DNA of 7,114 nt from Fusobacteriaceae bacterium. GTDB taxonomy: Bacteria; Fusobacteriota; Fusobacteriia; Fusobacteriales; Fusobacteriaceae. A model generated the notes under the pieces. That model ran no database searches. It was not told the DNA's origin and saw only the letters and a list, made by a program, of their open reading frames with translations. The DNA is taken from contig DAOUPY010000075.1 of the NCBI GenBank assembly GCA_030625925.1, forward strand, positions 1-7,114, read 5' to 3'. Position numbers and translations under genes: made by a program. Of this stretch, positions 1-7,114 are shown piece after piece; the stretch's first letter is position 1, and each line of letters begins with the position of its first letter.

Positions 1-3000
1 GATATAAAAAAAGTTACCTTATTAGGTGATGCTCTGAAGAAAAAAATAGATGATTTAGGAGATTTCAATGTTTCGTATCTGAGGTTGAAATTTAGTTTTG
101 ATGAGGAATTTAACCTAACTTTAGATAACTATCTGAGGTTAGATACTCTGGATATTAAAGGAGCTGAGATAAAAGACCTCAAAGGAAGTATAGTTTTAAC
201 TGGTAATCAGGTGAAATTAAAAGATGTGAGATTCTTTTTGAACTATGATGGGATCGAAGGATATACTCTGCTAAATGGTTCTTATGAAAAAGATATTTTA
301 GATCTTAATTTTAATGTTTTAAATAGAAAAAGTCCTTTAAAATTAAAAGAACTAAGCGGAAATTTTAAATATGATTTAAATACTGAAAAAATTGATTATA
401 CACTGCATTCAGATATATTAAAGATAAGTGGGAAGATAGATCTCGGAAAACAAGTATTTTGGATCTCTAGTATTGGAACTAAAGATGTAGAGATGAAATA
501 TAAAGATGAATATTATTCTACTAAAAATAATGTTAAAGTAATCTATGATTATGCTAATAAAAATTTGATCTTAGGACAGGGAGAAGTAGAAATAAAGGAA
601 AAAGATTCGCCACGGTCCTTAGCTTTAAACTTTACCAATAATGGCAACAGGATCTATTTTAACAAGATTGATTTAAATTATAATGAGTTAGAGTTGTCTG
701 CTGATGGTTATTTAGATATAGATAACCTCTCCTATAATTTTAATTATACAGGAAAAAATTTAAAGGTTGAAAATTTTATATCTGCAGCGGGTTTAGAAAC
801 AGGAATAGATTTTGATGGTACTTTTATAGGGAAAAAAGAAGTTTTTTCTTTTATCTCTAATATAGAGAGTAAAACTGGCAAATATGGTGTCACTTATAAA
901 GATATTTCTGGAAGACTGAGAATAGTTAATAATCAAAAATTTGGTGTAGACTTTGACGGTTATTTAGGAGAATTGTCTTATAACGATGTGAAATTTAAAG
1001 ACTTTAAGGTGGGATTGGATTATCAAAATGGAGTTTTTAAGGTTTTGGAGGTTAGAAATAATCTTTTGACAATTGCAGGTGACTATAATATAATTAATCA
1101 GACTTTAGATTTTGATTACAAGATAAGGGGAATAAAAGAAAATAAGGTGAAACTACTAGAAAATTATGGATTCAAGATGGATCTAGAGAATGTCGATGGA
1201 AGTCTAAAGGGTGACTTTAAAGATTTTAAAATTAAACTTTATTCGACAGATGCCTGGGTTCAATATGAAAATTTACCAAAGATATATTTAATGGGAGGAA
1301 TCCGATTTTATAATCAAAAAATATTTTTAGATGAATTTAAAGTCGGAGAAAATAATATCAGTGGATATTATGATATTTCTTCTAAAGATTTTAGATTAAA
1401 GGTAAATTTACTTGAAAATAATTTGGCAGAATATTATGAAGACGTAAACTTAAAATATCGTCTTACAGGAGAAGTTGTCCTGTGGGGGACACCGGATAAT
1501 ATTAGTGGAGTTTTTAAAGTTTTTGCAGACAATGTCTATGTGCGAGGGAGGAAATTACCAAATATAAAGATGGTCTCTACTTATAAAGGTGGGAACTTAG
1601 GCACGCTGGATAAAAGTGGTCACATGGATATTAACAGTATTACAATTTACTCTGAAAAAGGGGATAAACTTTTAAATGGAGGAGGGTGGATAGATCTAAG
1701 CAAAAATAAACTTTCTTTTAAAATTAAAGATGTTTTAGAGATTGAAAACTTAAAAGGATATTCAAAAACACAAGATATAAGTGGAAAGTTAAAAACTGAT
1801 ATCAGTGTAGATGGTTCATTTGATGACTTGAAATATAATCTTAATATAGATAGTAAAGTTATTCTTATTGACGGGAATAAGCTTGAGAACTTAAAGACAA
1901 GTCTTCGTGGTGATTTAAAAGAGTTGAGGTTAAAAGAATTAAGTTTAAGTTACCATGGAAATAAACTAACCTCTCAAGGTGAAATTAATTTTAAAAATTA
2001 TGATTATAGTTTAAATATTAAATCCAATGAAATAGATCTTTCTTTTCTGAATATATTTTCTTTTTCTGAACATATAAACCAAATTAAGGGAATTGCTACT
2101 ATAGACGTAGAGATAAATTCCAAAAATAATTATGGTGAATTTAAAATTAAAGATTTATCAGCTGAAATGCCAAAATATGGAATCTTTATAGATAAAGTTA
2201 ATACTCAGGTGGTCTTAGATAAAAAACTTGTAAAGATAGATTATTTTAAGGGTAAGATAAATAATGGCGAAATTAAAATGGAAGGTTATTTAAAAATTCC
2301 TGCTTTTGAGGGAATAGAAAATCAAGCATCCAAGTTAGATTATAGACTTAATTTGATTTTAGACAAGATGGATTATTCTTATCAAGATAAGATCAACTTG
2401 GTATTGAGCTCAGATGCAGTTTTTACTAATAATAAGGTCACTGGTGATTTTATAATTAATAGTGGTGAAATTTTAGGAATTCCAAGTGTAGAGGATACAG
2501 AAGTTTCCAGTATAGCTTCTAAGATCAAAGAGAAGAAGGTTATCAGGAAATCTAAAGAATTAGGTAGTGACTTTGAGATTAAAACTGTTGAAGATGATGG
2601 TCCCAGTATTGACATAGATATAAATTTAAAAACTGAAAATCCAATTAAATTAAAAATTTCAAAATTAACCTATACTTCAATTGTTGAGAATATATACGGA
2701 GATTTGAATATAGATGGAAATTTAAAGTTAAAAAATAAAGATATAAGTTATAATGGAATGATCAGTATTGATGATGGCTCTATTGTGTTGAATAGTAATT
2801 TATTTTATTTGAGCACTGCTACAGCAAAGTTTATAAAAACTGAAGCTGAATCTGTAAGTTTTCATCCAATAGTAGTTTTAAATGCAAACTCTAGTATTGC
2901 AAATGAAGATGTATATATAAATATAAATGGTGAATATCCAAATTTACAGATCCAAATGAGTACAGGCTCAGGGTTAAATGAGGATGAAATTGGATCGTTA

Positions 3001-3501
3001 TTAACTTTTCATAATGTAAGTGATGAAAAAAATACAAATGTATTGGTGAAAGATGTATTGGACAGGGAGATAAGTGATAAACTTTTTTCACCTATATCTT
3101 CAGAAATTGCCGGTGTGTTAAAGATAGAGAAATTTCAAATTTCATCTGATTTAGTAGCATATGAATATGAAGGTGGAACTTATAAAGATACAGGAACTTT
3201 AGGCTTGGGAGCATCGATAGATGCAGAAAATCCAATATACAAAGATAAACTGTATTGGAAGGCTAAAGCTAGATGGGGAGCATCTAAATATTATGACAAT
3301 GTCACTGAGTATGATTTTGCTTTAGATCATAGGATAACAAAACACTTATCGTGGGGTGGAGGAGTTGGTAAAATTCCAGAGGGTAGAGCAAGAACAGGAG
3401 ACAGCCTTATTAACTACCATATTGATTTAAGTTGGAGAAAAAAATATAAAAATTTAGAGCAGATAATACTTAACATATTTTTACTTGGAGGAGAAGAATG
3501 A
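1..3501 (+). CDS. tamB: TamB-like translocation/assembly module protein (AsmA-like, DUF490), 5' partial
   Basis: The reading frame is open from base 1, so the gene starts upstream of the window and 1,166 residues are visible. A TTG at 85 is the first possible start, but it has no properly spaced ribosome binding site and no break in coding precedes it, so I do not take it as the start. The protein is a long run of short amphipathic beta strands with recurring G-x-hydrophobic-D/N-hydrophobic patterns, as in the AsmA/TamB family, whose beta-taco groove is thought to carry lipids across the periplasm. The C-terminal TamB domain spans roughly window residues 780-1166: an INSGEI strand near 820, the DINLKTENPIKLK stretch near 875, and the segment INGEYPNLQIQMSTGSGLNEDEI around 975-995, which matches the family's 'G-x-x-P-x-hydrophobic ... 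S-x-P-x-hydrophobic-x-x-x-E' signature. The usual N-terminal membrane anchor is not visible, so it lies upstream. E. coli TamB is 1,259 residues, so the intact protein is probably longer than that. The stop overlaps the bamA start. Family assignment is firm; exact function is inferred. Confidence 0.9.
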   Translation, partial: DIKKVTLLGDALKKKIDDLGDFNVSYLRLKFSFDEEFNLTLDNYLRLDTLDIKGAEIKDLKGSIVLTGNQVKLKDVRFFLNYDGIEGYTLLNGSYEKDILDLNFNVLNRKSPLKLKELSGNFKYDLNTEKIDYTLHSDILKISGKIDLGKQVFWISSIGTKDVEMKYKDEYYSTKNNVKVIYDYANKNLILGQGEVEIKEKDSPRSLALNFTNNGNRIYFNKIDLNYNELELSADGYLDIDNLSYNFNYTGKNLKVENFISAAGLETGIDFDGTFIGKKEVFSFISNIESKTGKYGVTYKDISGRLRIVNNQKFGVDFDGYLGELSYNDVKFKDFKVGLDYQNGVFKVLEVRNNLLTIAGDYNIINQTLDFDYKIRGIKENKVKLLENYGFKMDLENVDGSLKGDFKDFKIKLYSTDAWVQYENLPKIYLMGGIRFYNQKIFLDEFKVGENNISGYYDISSKDFRLKVNLLENNLAEYYEDVNLKYRLTGEVVLWGTPDNISGVFKVFADNVYVRGRKLPNIKMVSTYKGGNLGTLDKSGHMDINSITIYSEKGDKLLNGGGWIDLSKNKLSFKIKDVLEIENLKGYSKTQDISGKLKTDISVDGSFDDLKYNLNIDSKVILIDGNKLENLKTSLRGDLKELRLKELSLSYHGNKLTSQGEINFKNYDYSLNIKSNEIDLSFLNIFSFSEHINQIKGIATIDVEINSKNNYGEFKIKDLSAEMPKYGIFIDKVNTQVVLDKKLVKIDYFKGKINNGEIKMEGYLKIPAFEGIENQASKLDYRLNLILDKMDYSYQDKINLVLSSDAVFTNNKVTGDFIINSGEILGIPSVEDTEVSSIASKIKEKKVIRKSKELGSDFEIKTVEDDGPSIDIDINLKTENPIKLKISKLTYTSIVENIYGDLNIDGNLKLKNKDISYNGMISIDDGSIVLNSNLFYLSTATAKFIKTEAESVSFHPIVVLNANSSIANEDVYININGEYPNLQIQMSTGSGLNEDEIGSLLTFHNVSDEKNTNVLVKDVLDREISDKLFSPISSEIAGVLKIEKFQISSDLVAYEYEGGTYKDTGTLGLGASIDAENPIYKDKLYWKAKARWGASKYYDNVTEYDFALDHRITKHLSWGGGVGKIPEGRARTGDSLINYHIDLSWRKKYKNLEQIILNIFLLGGEE
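3487..3491 (+). promoter_or_regulatory. Ribosome binding site of bamA, inside the end of tamB
   Basis: GGAGG lies 6 nt before the bamA ATG at 3498 and inside the last codons of tamB. With the ATGA overlap (start 3498-3500, stop 3499-3501), a ribosome ending on tamB is placed to restart on bamA, which suggests translational coupling. Confidence 0.85.
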
Positions 3502-5564
3502 GAAAACAATTAATAATTTTATTGACATTTTTGATCTCATTGGTAAGTTTTTCCCTGGATTACGAGATATCTGGTATAGATATTAAAGGAAATCGGGAAG
3601 TCCCAATGGAAGTCATCAAAGGAAATTTAAAGTCTAAAGTAGGAGACAAATATTCTACGAACAACATGGTAAAAGATTATCAGAGTATAAAAAAATTATC
3701 ATATATTGATGATATAACTATATATCCTAAATTAGAAGATAATAAGATAAAACTTATTATTGAAATTAATGAGGATAAAGATGCTGCAAATTTATTAAAG
3801 AAAGAAAATATCCTGCCTATGTCCGAAAGGGTAAAGGTGGATAAATCTTTAATTATAAGCTCAATAGATATATTTGGTAATTTACATATTTCCAGAGAGG
3901 AAATTTTAGAGCAAATACCAATTAAAGTAGGTTCATTTTTTTCTAAAGAAAAAATTCTAGAGGGGCAGAGAAACCTTATTAATACCGGTCATTTCAGGGA
4001 TGTAAATCCAGAAGTGTATAAATATGGTGAGGGAGTATCGGTACAATATAATCTAGAAGAAAACCAAGTAATAACAGGTGTAAAAATTCAGGGGAATACT
4101 AAGTATACAACAGATGAATTAATTAAATTAGTTCAAACTGAACCTGGTAAAATATATAGTATTAATACATTGAGAGATGATAAAGATAGAATTATTAAAA
4201 AATATCACGAAGATGGTTATACTCTGGCAAAAGTTATAAATATAGATATTAATAACAATATGGAATTGGTAATAACTCTTGCTGAGGGGATTATTCGTAA
4301 CGTTGAGTATAAGAAGATGGTGACGAAGCAAAAAGGTGCTCGTAGACAATCTAATGATACTCTTTTAAAAACAGAAGATTTTATAATTGAAAGGGAATTA
4401 GAGATAAAAGAAGGACAGGTATTTAATCAAAAGGATTATGATCAAACAGTAAGAAACTTAATGAGAAGTGGTGCTTTTAAAAATATTCAACCTGAATATA
4501 AAAATATTCCTGGAGATCCAGATGGAGTAAAAGTTGTGATGCTTATAGACGAGGACAGAACAGCTATGCTTCAAGGGGCAATATCTTATGGTTCGGCAGT
4601 AGGACTTGTGGGAAGTATCAGTATAAAGGATACTAACTATAAAGGAAGAGGACAAGATTTTGGATTTACCTTTGAAAAATCTTCGGAAGACTATACAAGT
4701 GTAAGTTTATCTTTTAGAGATTCATGGATAAAAGATACAGACTTTGTATCGTGGGGATGGAACCTATACAGACAAGAGGATGAAGATAGTGAAACATTTG
4801 ATCACTATTCTAGTACTATTCACGGAGGAACAATCTCAATCGGTAAGGGTCTAAGCAGATATTTAAGATTTGAATTAGGACTTAAATTAGAGAGAGTCGA
4901 GGAAGAAAATGAAGATGGTCAGCATACACAGGATTATAACTATGTAAGTATGACACCATCGGTTATATATGATACTAGAAATAACTATCTAGATCCTACA
5001 TCTGGTAATTATGCTAAATTTGGTGTAGAACTGGGTCATTATTTTGGAACTAAAGTAGGAAGTGCATATGAGAATAATTCAGGAATCAGTAGCGAAGATG
5101 AAGCTTTTGCAAAAGCTACTTTAGAACTTAGAAAATACCATCAAGGATTATTTAAAGGAAATACCATGGCCTATAGAATGGTTGCTGGAATGGGTACAGA
5201 CTCGTTGAAATATCAACAATTATATGCTTCTGGTGGAGCCAACTCTATGAGAGGATATGAATACGGCTCGTTTAGAGGGCAGGATCAATTAATTTTTAAC
5301 ATCGAAAATAGAACGGAAATAAATGAAATGTTAGGTCTGGTTTTCTTCTATGACATCGGTAGATCTTGGTATCATGGAAACAGTACAGATAAGTTTGTAG
5401 AACAGTCTGAAGGCAGTGTCCCGGATGATATGAAACAATCAGCAGGTGTGGGACTTAGGATAAAAACACCAATTGGACCAATTAGACTTGATTTTGGATT
5501 CCCAGTAGGGGATTCTGAAGAAAATGGAATGCAATTTTTCTTCAATATGGGGCAGATGTTTTAA
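3498..5564 (+). CDS. bamA: BamA, outer membrane protein assembly factor (Omp85 family)
   Basis: This 688-residue protein is the central subunit of the BAM machine, which folds beta-barrel proteins into the outer membrane. Residues 1-19 are a signal peptide (MRKQ, a hydrophobic core, then VSFS before the likely cut). Four POTRA domains can be traced at about 22-93, 117-188, 190-264 and 266-354. The first three carry the I-x-G-N turn (IKGN, IFGN, IQGN), and the second and fourth have the 'N/M-x-x-G-x-F' helix end (LINTGHF, LMRSGAF). E. coli BamA has five POTRAs. The fourth here holds about 14 extra residues (KKMVTKQKGARR region, from 271) in place of the G-N turn. The barrel runs from about 357 to 688. 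It contains the loop-6 R-G-Y motif (MRGY, residues 584-587; VRGF in E. coli), the GVGLRIKTPIGPIRLDFGFPVG strand pair, split here as GVGLRIKTPIGP and IRLDFGFPVG, and a C-terminal Phe (GQMF) typical of the BAM beta-signal. ATG is chosen for its GGAGG site and 4-nt overlap with tamB. Two in-frame stops (TAA TAG) end the gene. Confidence 0.98.
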   Translation: MRKQLIILLTFLISLVSFSLDYEISGIDIKGNREVPMEVIKGNLKSKVGDKYSTNNMVKDYQSIKKLSYIDDITIYPKLEDNKIKLIIEINEDKDAANLLKKENILPMSERVKVDKSLIISSIDIFGNLHISREEILEQIPIKVGSFFSKEKILEGQRNLINTGHFRDVNPEVYKYGEGVSVQYNLEENQVITGVKIQGNTKYTTDELIKLVQTEPGKIYSINTLRDDKDRIIKKYHEDGYTLAKVINIDINNNMELVITLAEGIIRNVEYKKMVTKQKGARRQSNDTLLKTEDFIIERELEIKEGQVFNQKDYDQTVRNLMRSGAFKNIQPEYKNIPGDPDGVKVVMLIDEDRTAMLQGAISYGSAVGLVGSISIKDTNYKGRGQDFGFTFEKSSEDYTSVSLSFRDSWIKDTDFVSWGWNLYRQEDEDSETFDHYSSTIHGGTISIGKGLSRYLRFELGLKLERVEEENEDGQHTQDYNYVSMTPSVIYDTRNNYLDPTSGNYAKFGVELGHYFGTKVGSAYENNSGISSEDEAFAKATLELRKYHQGLFKGNTMAYRMVAGMGTDSLKYQQLYASGGANSMRGYEYGSFRGQDQLIFNIENRTEINEMLGLVFFYDIGRSWYHGNSTDKFVEQSEGSVPDDMKQSAGVGLRIKTPIGPIRLDFGFPVGDSEENGMQFFFNMGQMF

Positions 5565-5596
5565 TAGTATACTAAAAATAAATAGGAGTGAGTGTA
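5565..5596 (+). other. bamA-skp intergenic spacer with 10-bp palindrome
   Basis: The 32-nt gap opens with TAGTATACTA (5565-5574), a perfect 10-bp palindrome whose first three bases are a second in-frame stop for bamA. It also contains TATACT (5568-5573), which resembles a -10 box, but no good -35 element is spaced correctly before it. The rest is A-rich and holds the skp ribosome binding site. There is no terminator-like hairpin, so readthrough from bamA is expected. Confidence 0.5.
5584..5588 (+). promoter_or_regulatory. Ribosome binding site that fixes the skp start
   Basis: AGGAG ends 8 nt before the ATG at 5597. An in-frame GTG at 5588 begins on the last base of this same motif and so cannot use it. 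This places the start at 5597, three codons downstream of the GTG. Confidence 0.85.
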
Positions 5597-6085
5597 ATGA
5601 AAAAAATGTTAACATTAGTAATGGCAATAAGTATGTCGGTATCAATTTTTGCATCGAAGATGGCTACAGTGAATACACAAAAAGTATTTCAAGGCTACTC
5701 AAAAACACAAGCCGCTAAAACAAAATTAGAAGCTGAAAAAACAAAGTTAGAAGGTCAATTAGCAGTTAAGGCTAAAAACTTAGATAAAATAGCTAAAGAA
5801 TTAAATGCAAAAGGTGATAAAATAACAGTGGCTGAAAAAGATAAATTCCAAAAACAACAGGTGGAATTTGGAAAAGAACGTCAAGCATTACAACAAAAAT
5901 TAGGAAGATTAGAATATGAAGAAATGGGAAGTATACAAGATGAGATAAAATCAGCAGTTAAGCAAGTAGCCAAGAAAAATAAATATGAGATGGTTATTGA
6001 AGAAGGAGCTGTATTATATGGCGGGAAAGATATAACAGCAGATGTATTAAAAGTCTTAGAAAGTTCAAAAAAAATAAAGTTATAA
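5597..6085 (+). CDS. skp: OmpH/Skp family periplasmic chaperone
   Basis: This 162-residue secreted protein is about the size of E. coli Skp (161 residues as precursor). Skp is a jellyfish-shaped trimer that holds unfolded outer-membrane proteins in the periplasm and delivers them to BAM. Residues 1-19 form a signal peptide (MKKM, hydrophobic core, SIFA before the likely cut at SK). A first beta strand (MATVNTQKVF, 22-31) is followed by a long Lys/Glu/Gln-rich helical hairpin (about 35-125) that would form the coiled-coil tentacles. The body then closes with YEMVIEEGAVLYGG (130-143) and DITADVLKVL (145-154), the usual OmpH ending of strand, 'D-I-T', and a C-terminal helix. The mature protein is lysine-rich, as is normal for Skp. 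I start it at ATG 5597 rather than GTG 5588, because the AGGAG site is correctly spaced only for the ATG and the signal peptide then begins with MKK. Its place between bamA and lpxD matches the classical Gram-negative order. Tandem stops TAA TGA end it. Confidence 0.93.
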   Translation: MKKMLTLVMAISMSVSIFASKMATVNTQKVFQGYSKTQAAKTKLEAEKTKLEGQLAVKAKNLDKIAKELNAKGDKITVAEKDKFQKQQVEFGKERQALQQKLGRLEYEEMGSIQDEIKSAVKQVAKKNKYEMVIEEGAVLYGGKDITADVLKVLESSKKIKL

Positions 6086-6092
6086 TGAAATT

Positions 6093-6098
6093 AGGAGG
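6093..6098 (+). promoter_or_regulatory. Ribosome binding site of lpxD
   Basis: AGGAGG, extended to AGGAGGAG through 6100, lies 5 nt before the ATG at 6104. It is the strongest Shine-Dalgarno match in the window and supports that start. It sits within the 18-nt skp-lpxD gap, leaving no room for a promoter. Confidence 0.85.
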
Positions 6099-6103
6099 AG
6101 TTT

Positions 6104-7093
6104 ATGTATAATTTAGAAAAATTATCAGCTCTTCTTGGTGGAGAAATAAAGGGGGATAAAGTTCAGGAAATTACTGGACTTGCTCCCTTTTTTCAAGCCA
6201 AGAAAGGAGAGGTGACATTTGCATCAGAAAATAAATTTTTAATGAAATTAGGGGAAACTAATGCAACAGTATTGGTAGTTCCTAAATTAGAGGAATATCT
6301 GCCTAATAAAACATATATAGTCGTTGAAAAAAATCCTAGAGAATTGATGCCTTTATTGTTAAAGTTTTTTAAAAAAGAAGTGATGTTCCCTATAAAAGCA
6401 ATAGAGGACAGTGCAGTAATGGGAAGTAGGGTAAAGATAGCCCCCAATGTATATATAGGACATGGAGCGAAGATAGGTAGTGATGTAACAATACATCCAA
6501 ATGTTTACATAGGGCAGGATGTAGAGGTAGGAGATGGATCTATCATCTACCCCAATGCAGTAATTAGAGAATTCTGTACCTTAGGGAAAAATTGTATCTT
6601 GCAGCCTGGTGCTGTAATTGGATCTGATGGATTTGGATATACTAAGGTAGATGGAAATAACATAAAGATAGAACAAATAGGCAGGGTAGTTTTGGAAAAT
6701 GAAGTAGAGATTGGAGCCAATACTACTATAGACAGAGGAGCTATCGGGGATACAATTATAAAAGAATATACTAAAATCGATAATCTGGTACAGTTAGGAC
6801 ATAATGGAATAATTGGAAAAAATTGTTTTATCATCTCTCAAGTAGGGATAGCAGGAAGTACAGAAGTAGGAGATAATTGTACTTTGGCAGGGCAGGTTGG
6901 AGTAGCAGGACACATTAAGATAGGTGATAATGTTGTTTTAGGAGCTCAGTCAGGAGTGTCAGGGAACGTAGCTCCTAACCAAGTTCTTTCTGGGAATCCT
7001 CCAGTCAGTGTAAAGGAACATTTAAAAATAAAGGCCAGCTTGAAAAAATTACCAGAATTAGTTAAGAAAGTGAAAAAATTAGAAAAGAATTAA
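6104..7093 (+). CDS. lpxD: LpxD, UDP-3-O-(3-hydroxyacyl)glucosamine N-acyltransferase
   Basis: LpxD is a cytoplasmic homotrimeric enzyme that transfers a 3-hydroxyacyl chain from acyl-ACP to the 2-amino group of UDP-3-O-acyl-glucosamine, the third step of lipid A synthesis. At 329 residues it is close to E. coli LpxD (341). Residues 1-100 form the N-terminal uridine-binding domain ([20 protein letters not shown], 23-42, then the ATVLVVP strand). Residues 101 to about 290 are a left-handed beta helix of hexapeptide repeats ([14 protein letters not shown] and many more), and about 300-329 is the C-terminal Lys/Leu helix. The family motif SDGFGY lies at 174-179. The proposed catalytic base is His233 (LGHNGIIG), matching E. 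coli His239. A second His at 270 (AGHIKIGD) matches E. coli His276 with the identical 37-residue spacing, so the active site looks intact. The absence of a C-terminal extension and the SDGFGY motif favour LpxD over the related LpxA. The start is set by a strong AGGAGG site. The gene implies that the host makes lipid A. Acyl-chain length preference cannot be read from the sequence by eye. Confidence 0.97.
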   Translation: MYNLEKLSALLGGEIKGDKVQEITGLAPFFQAKKGEVTFASENKFLMKLGETNATVLVVPKLEEYLPNKTYIVVEKNPRELMPLLLKFFKKEVMFPIKAIEDSAVMGSRVKIAPNVYIGHGAKIGSDVTIHPNVYIGQDVEVGDGSIIYPNAVIREFCTLGKNCILQPGAVIGSDGFGYTKVDGNNIKIEQIGRVVLENEVEIGANTTIDRGAIGDTIIKEYTKIDNLVQLGHNGIIGKNCFIISQVGIAGSTEVGDNCTLAGQVGVAGHIKIGDNVVLGAQSGVSGNVAPNQVLSGNPPVSVKEHLKIKASLKKLPELVKKVKKLEKN

Positions 7094-7114
7094 GAGAATA
7101 AAAGTACTAAAAAA
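7094..7114. other. Short AT-rich end of window, no feature seen
   Basis: These 21 A-rich bases follow the lpxD stop. There is no hairpin with a T-tract to suggest a terminator, and no complete start site. The operon may continue beyond the window. Confidence 0.5.

Noticed and set aside
1756..1773. Shared GYSKTQ peptide and 12 identical bases between tamB (1756-1773) and skp (5693-5710)
   Set aside because: A 12-base match between two places in 7 kb of AT-rich DNA is expected about once or more by chance, and the protein contexts are unrelated.
2382..2615. Open frame of 77 codons on the - strand inside tamB
   Set aside because: It is a shadow of a strongly supported coding frame, with low-complexity Ser/Leu/Ile content. 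The other antisense frames (2891-3091, 4128-4349, 4458-4655, 5439-5654, 6193-6447, 6547-6834) were set aside for the same reason.
3522..3527. Consensus TTGACA near the start of bamA as a possible -35 box
   Set aside because: No -10-like sequence is found 16-18 bases downstream, and the position inside the signal-peptide codons argues against a promoter.
5471..5483. Inverted repeat AATTGG-A-CCAATT inside bamA
   Set aside because: It encodes the conserved TPIGPIR barrel motif, a one-base loop cannot form a normal hairpin, and there is no T-tract. It is most simply a by-product of coding sequence.
5541..5573. Possible skp promoter using TTCAAT (5541-5546) and TATACT (5568-5573)
   Set aside because: The -35 match is poor and the 21-base spacing is too long for a normal housekeeping promoter.
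5524..5718. 64-codon + strand frame spanning the end of bamA and the start of skp
   Set aside because: It overlaps two well-supported genes in another frame, crosses the skp ribosome binding site and has no recognisable domain.
6085..6111. Eight-codon mini-frame (MKLGGVYV) whose ATG overlaps the skp stop as TAATG and which spans the lpxD ribosome binding site
   Set aside because: It could in theory act as a leader that affects lpxD initiation, but it has no ribosome binding site of its own and such short frames arise easily by chance. Conservation in relatives would be needed to revive it.

Overview
The window is a single co-directional, tightly packed block of four outer-membrane biogenesis genes on the + strand: a 5'-truncated tamB-like gene (from the window edge to 3501), bamA (3498-5564), an ompH/skp-type periplasmic chaperone gene (5597-6085) and lpxD (6104-7093). 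Nearly every base is coding. Gaps are -4 nt (ATGA overlap), 32 nt and 18 nt, and 21 nt of unassigned sequence follow lpxD. I see no RNA genes, mobile elements, CRISPR arrays, terminators or convincing internal promoters, so the block looks like the middle of one longer operon whose promoter and terminator both lie outside.

Organism: the DNA is strongly AT-rich with AT-biased codon use (many AAA, ATA, GAA, AGA, GGA), has strong GGAGG-type ribosome binding sites, and encodes a diderm, lipid A-making envelope. Low GC, the tamB-bamA-skp-lpxD order and the style of the BamA (four visible POTRA domains, a basic KQKGARR insert in the last one, C-terminal Phe) fit a member of the Fusobacteriota (Fusobacterium/Ilyobacter/Psychrilyobacter type). 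This is inference from family knowledge, not a database result; a low-GC Negativicute is the main alternative.

How the genes work together: LpxD makes the UDP-diacylglucosamine precursor of lipid A, which becomes the LPS outer leaflet. The Skp-like chaperone carries unfolded outer-membrane proteins across the periplasm. BamA folds them into the outer membrane. TamB is a periplasm-spanning, beta-rich AsmA-like protein thought to move phospholipid between membranes and to assist some barrel proteins. The stop of tamB overlaps the start of bamA, so the two are probably translationally coupled. This fits TamB working directly with BamA in lineages that lack TamA.

Overall this is a conserved housekeeping locus rather than an accessory island. 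The points most worth checking are the tamB-bamA coupling, the insert in the last POTRA of BamA, the true 5' end of tamB (outside the window), and the start-codon choice for skp.
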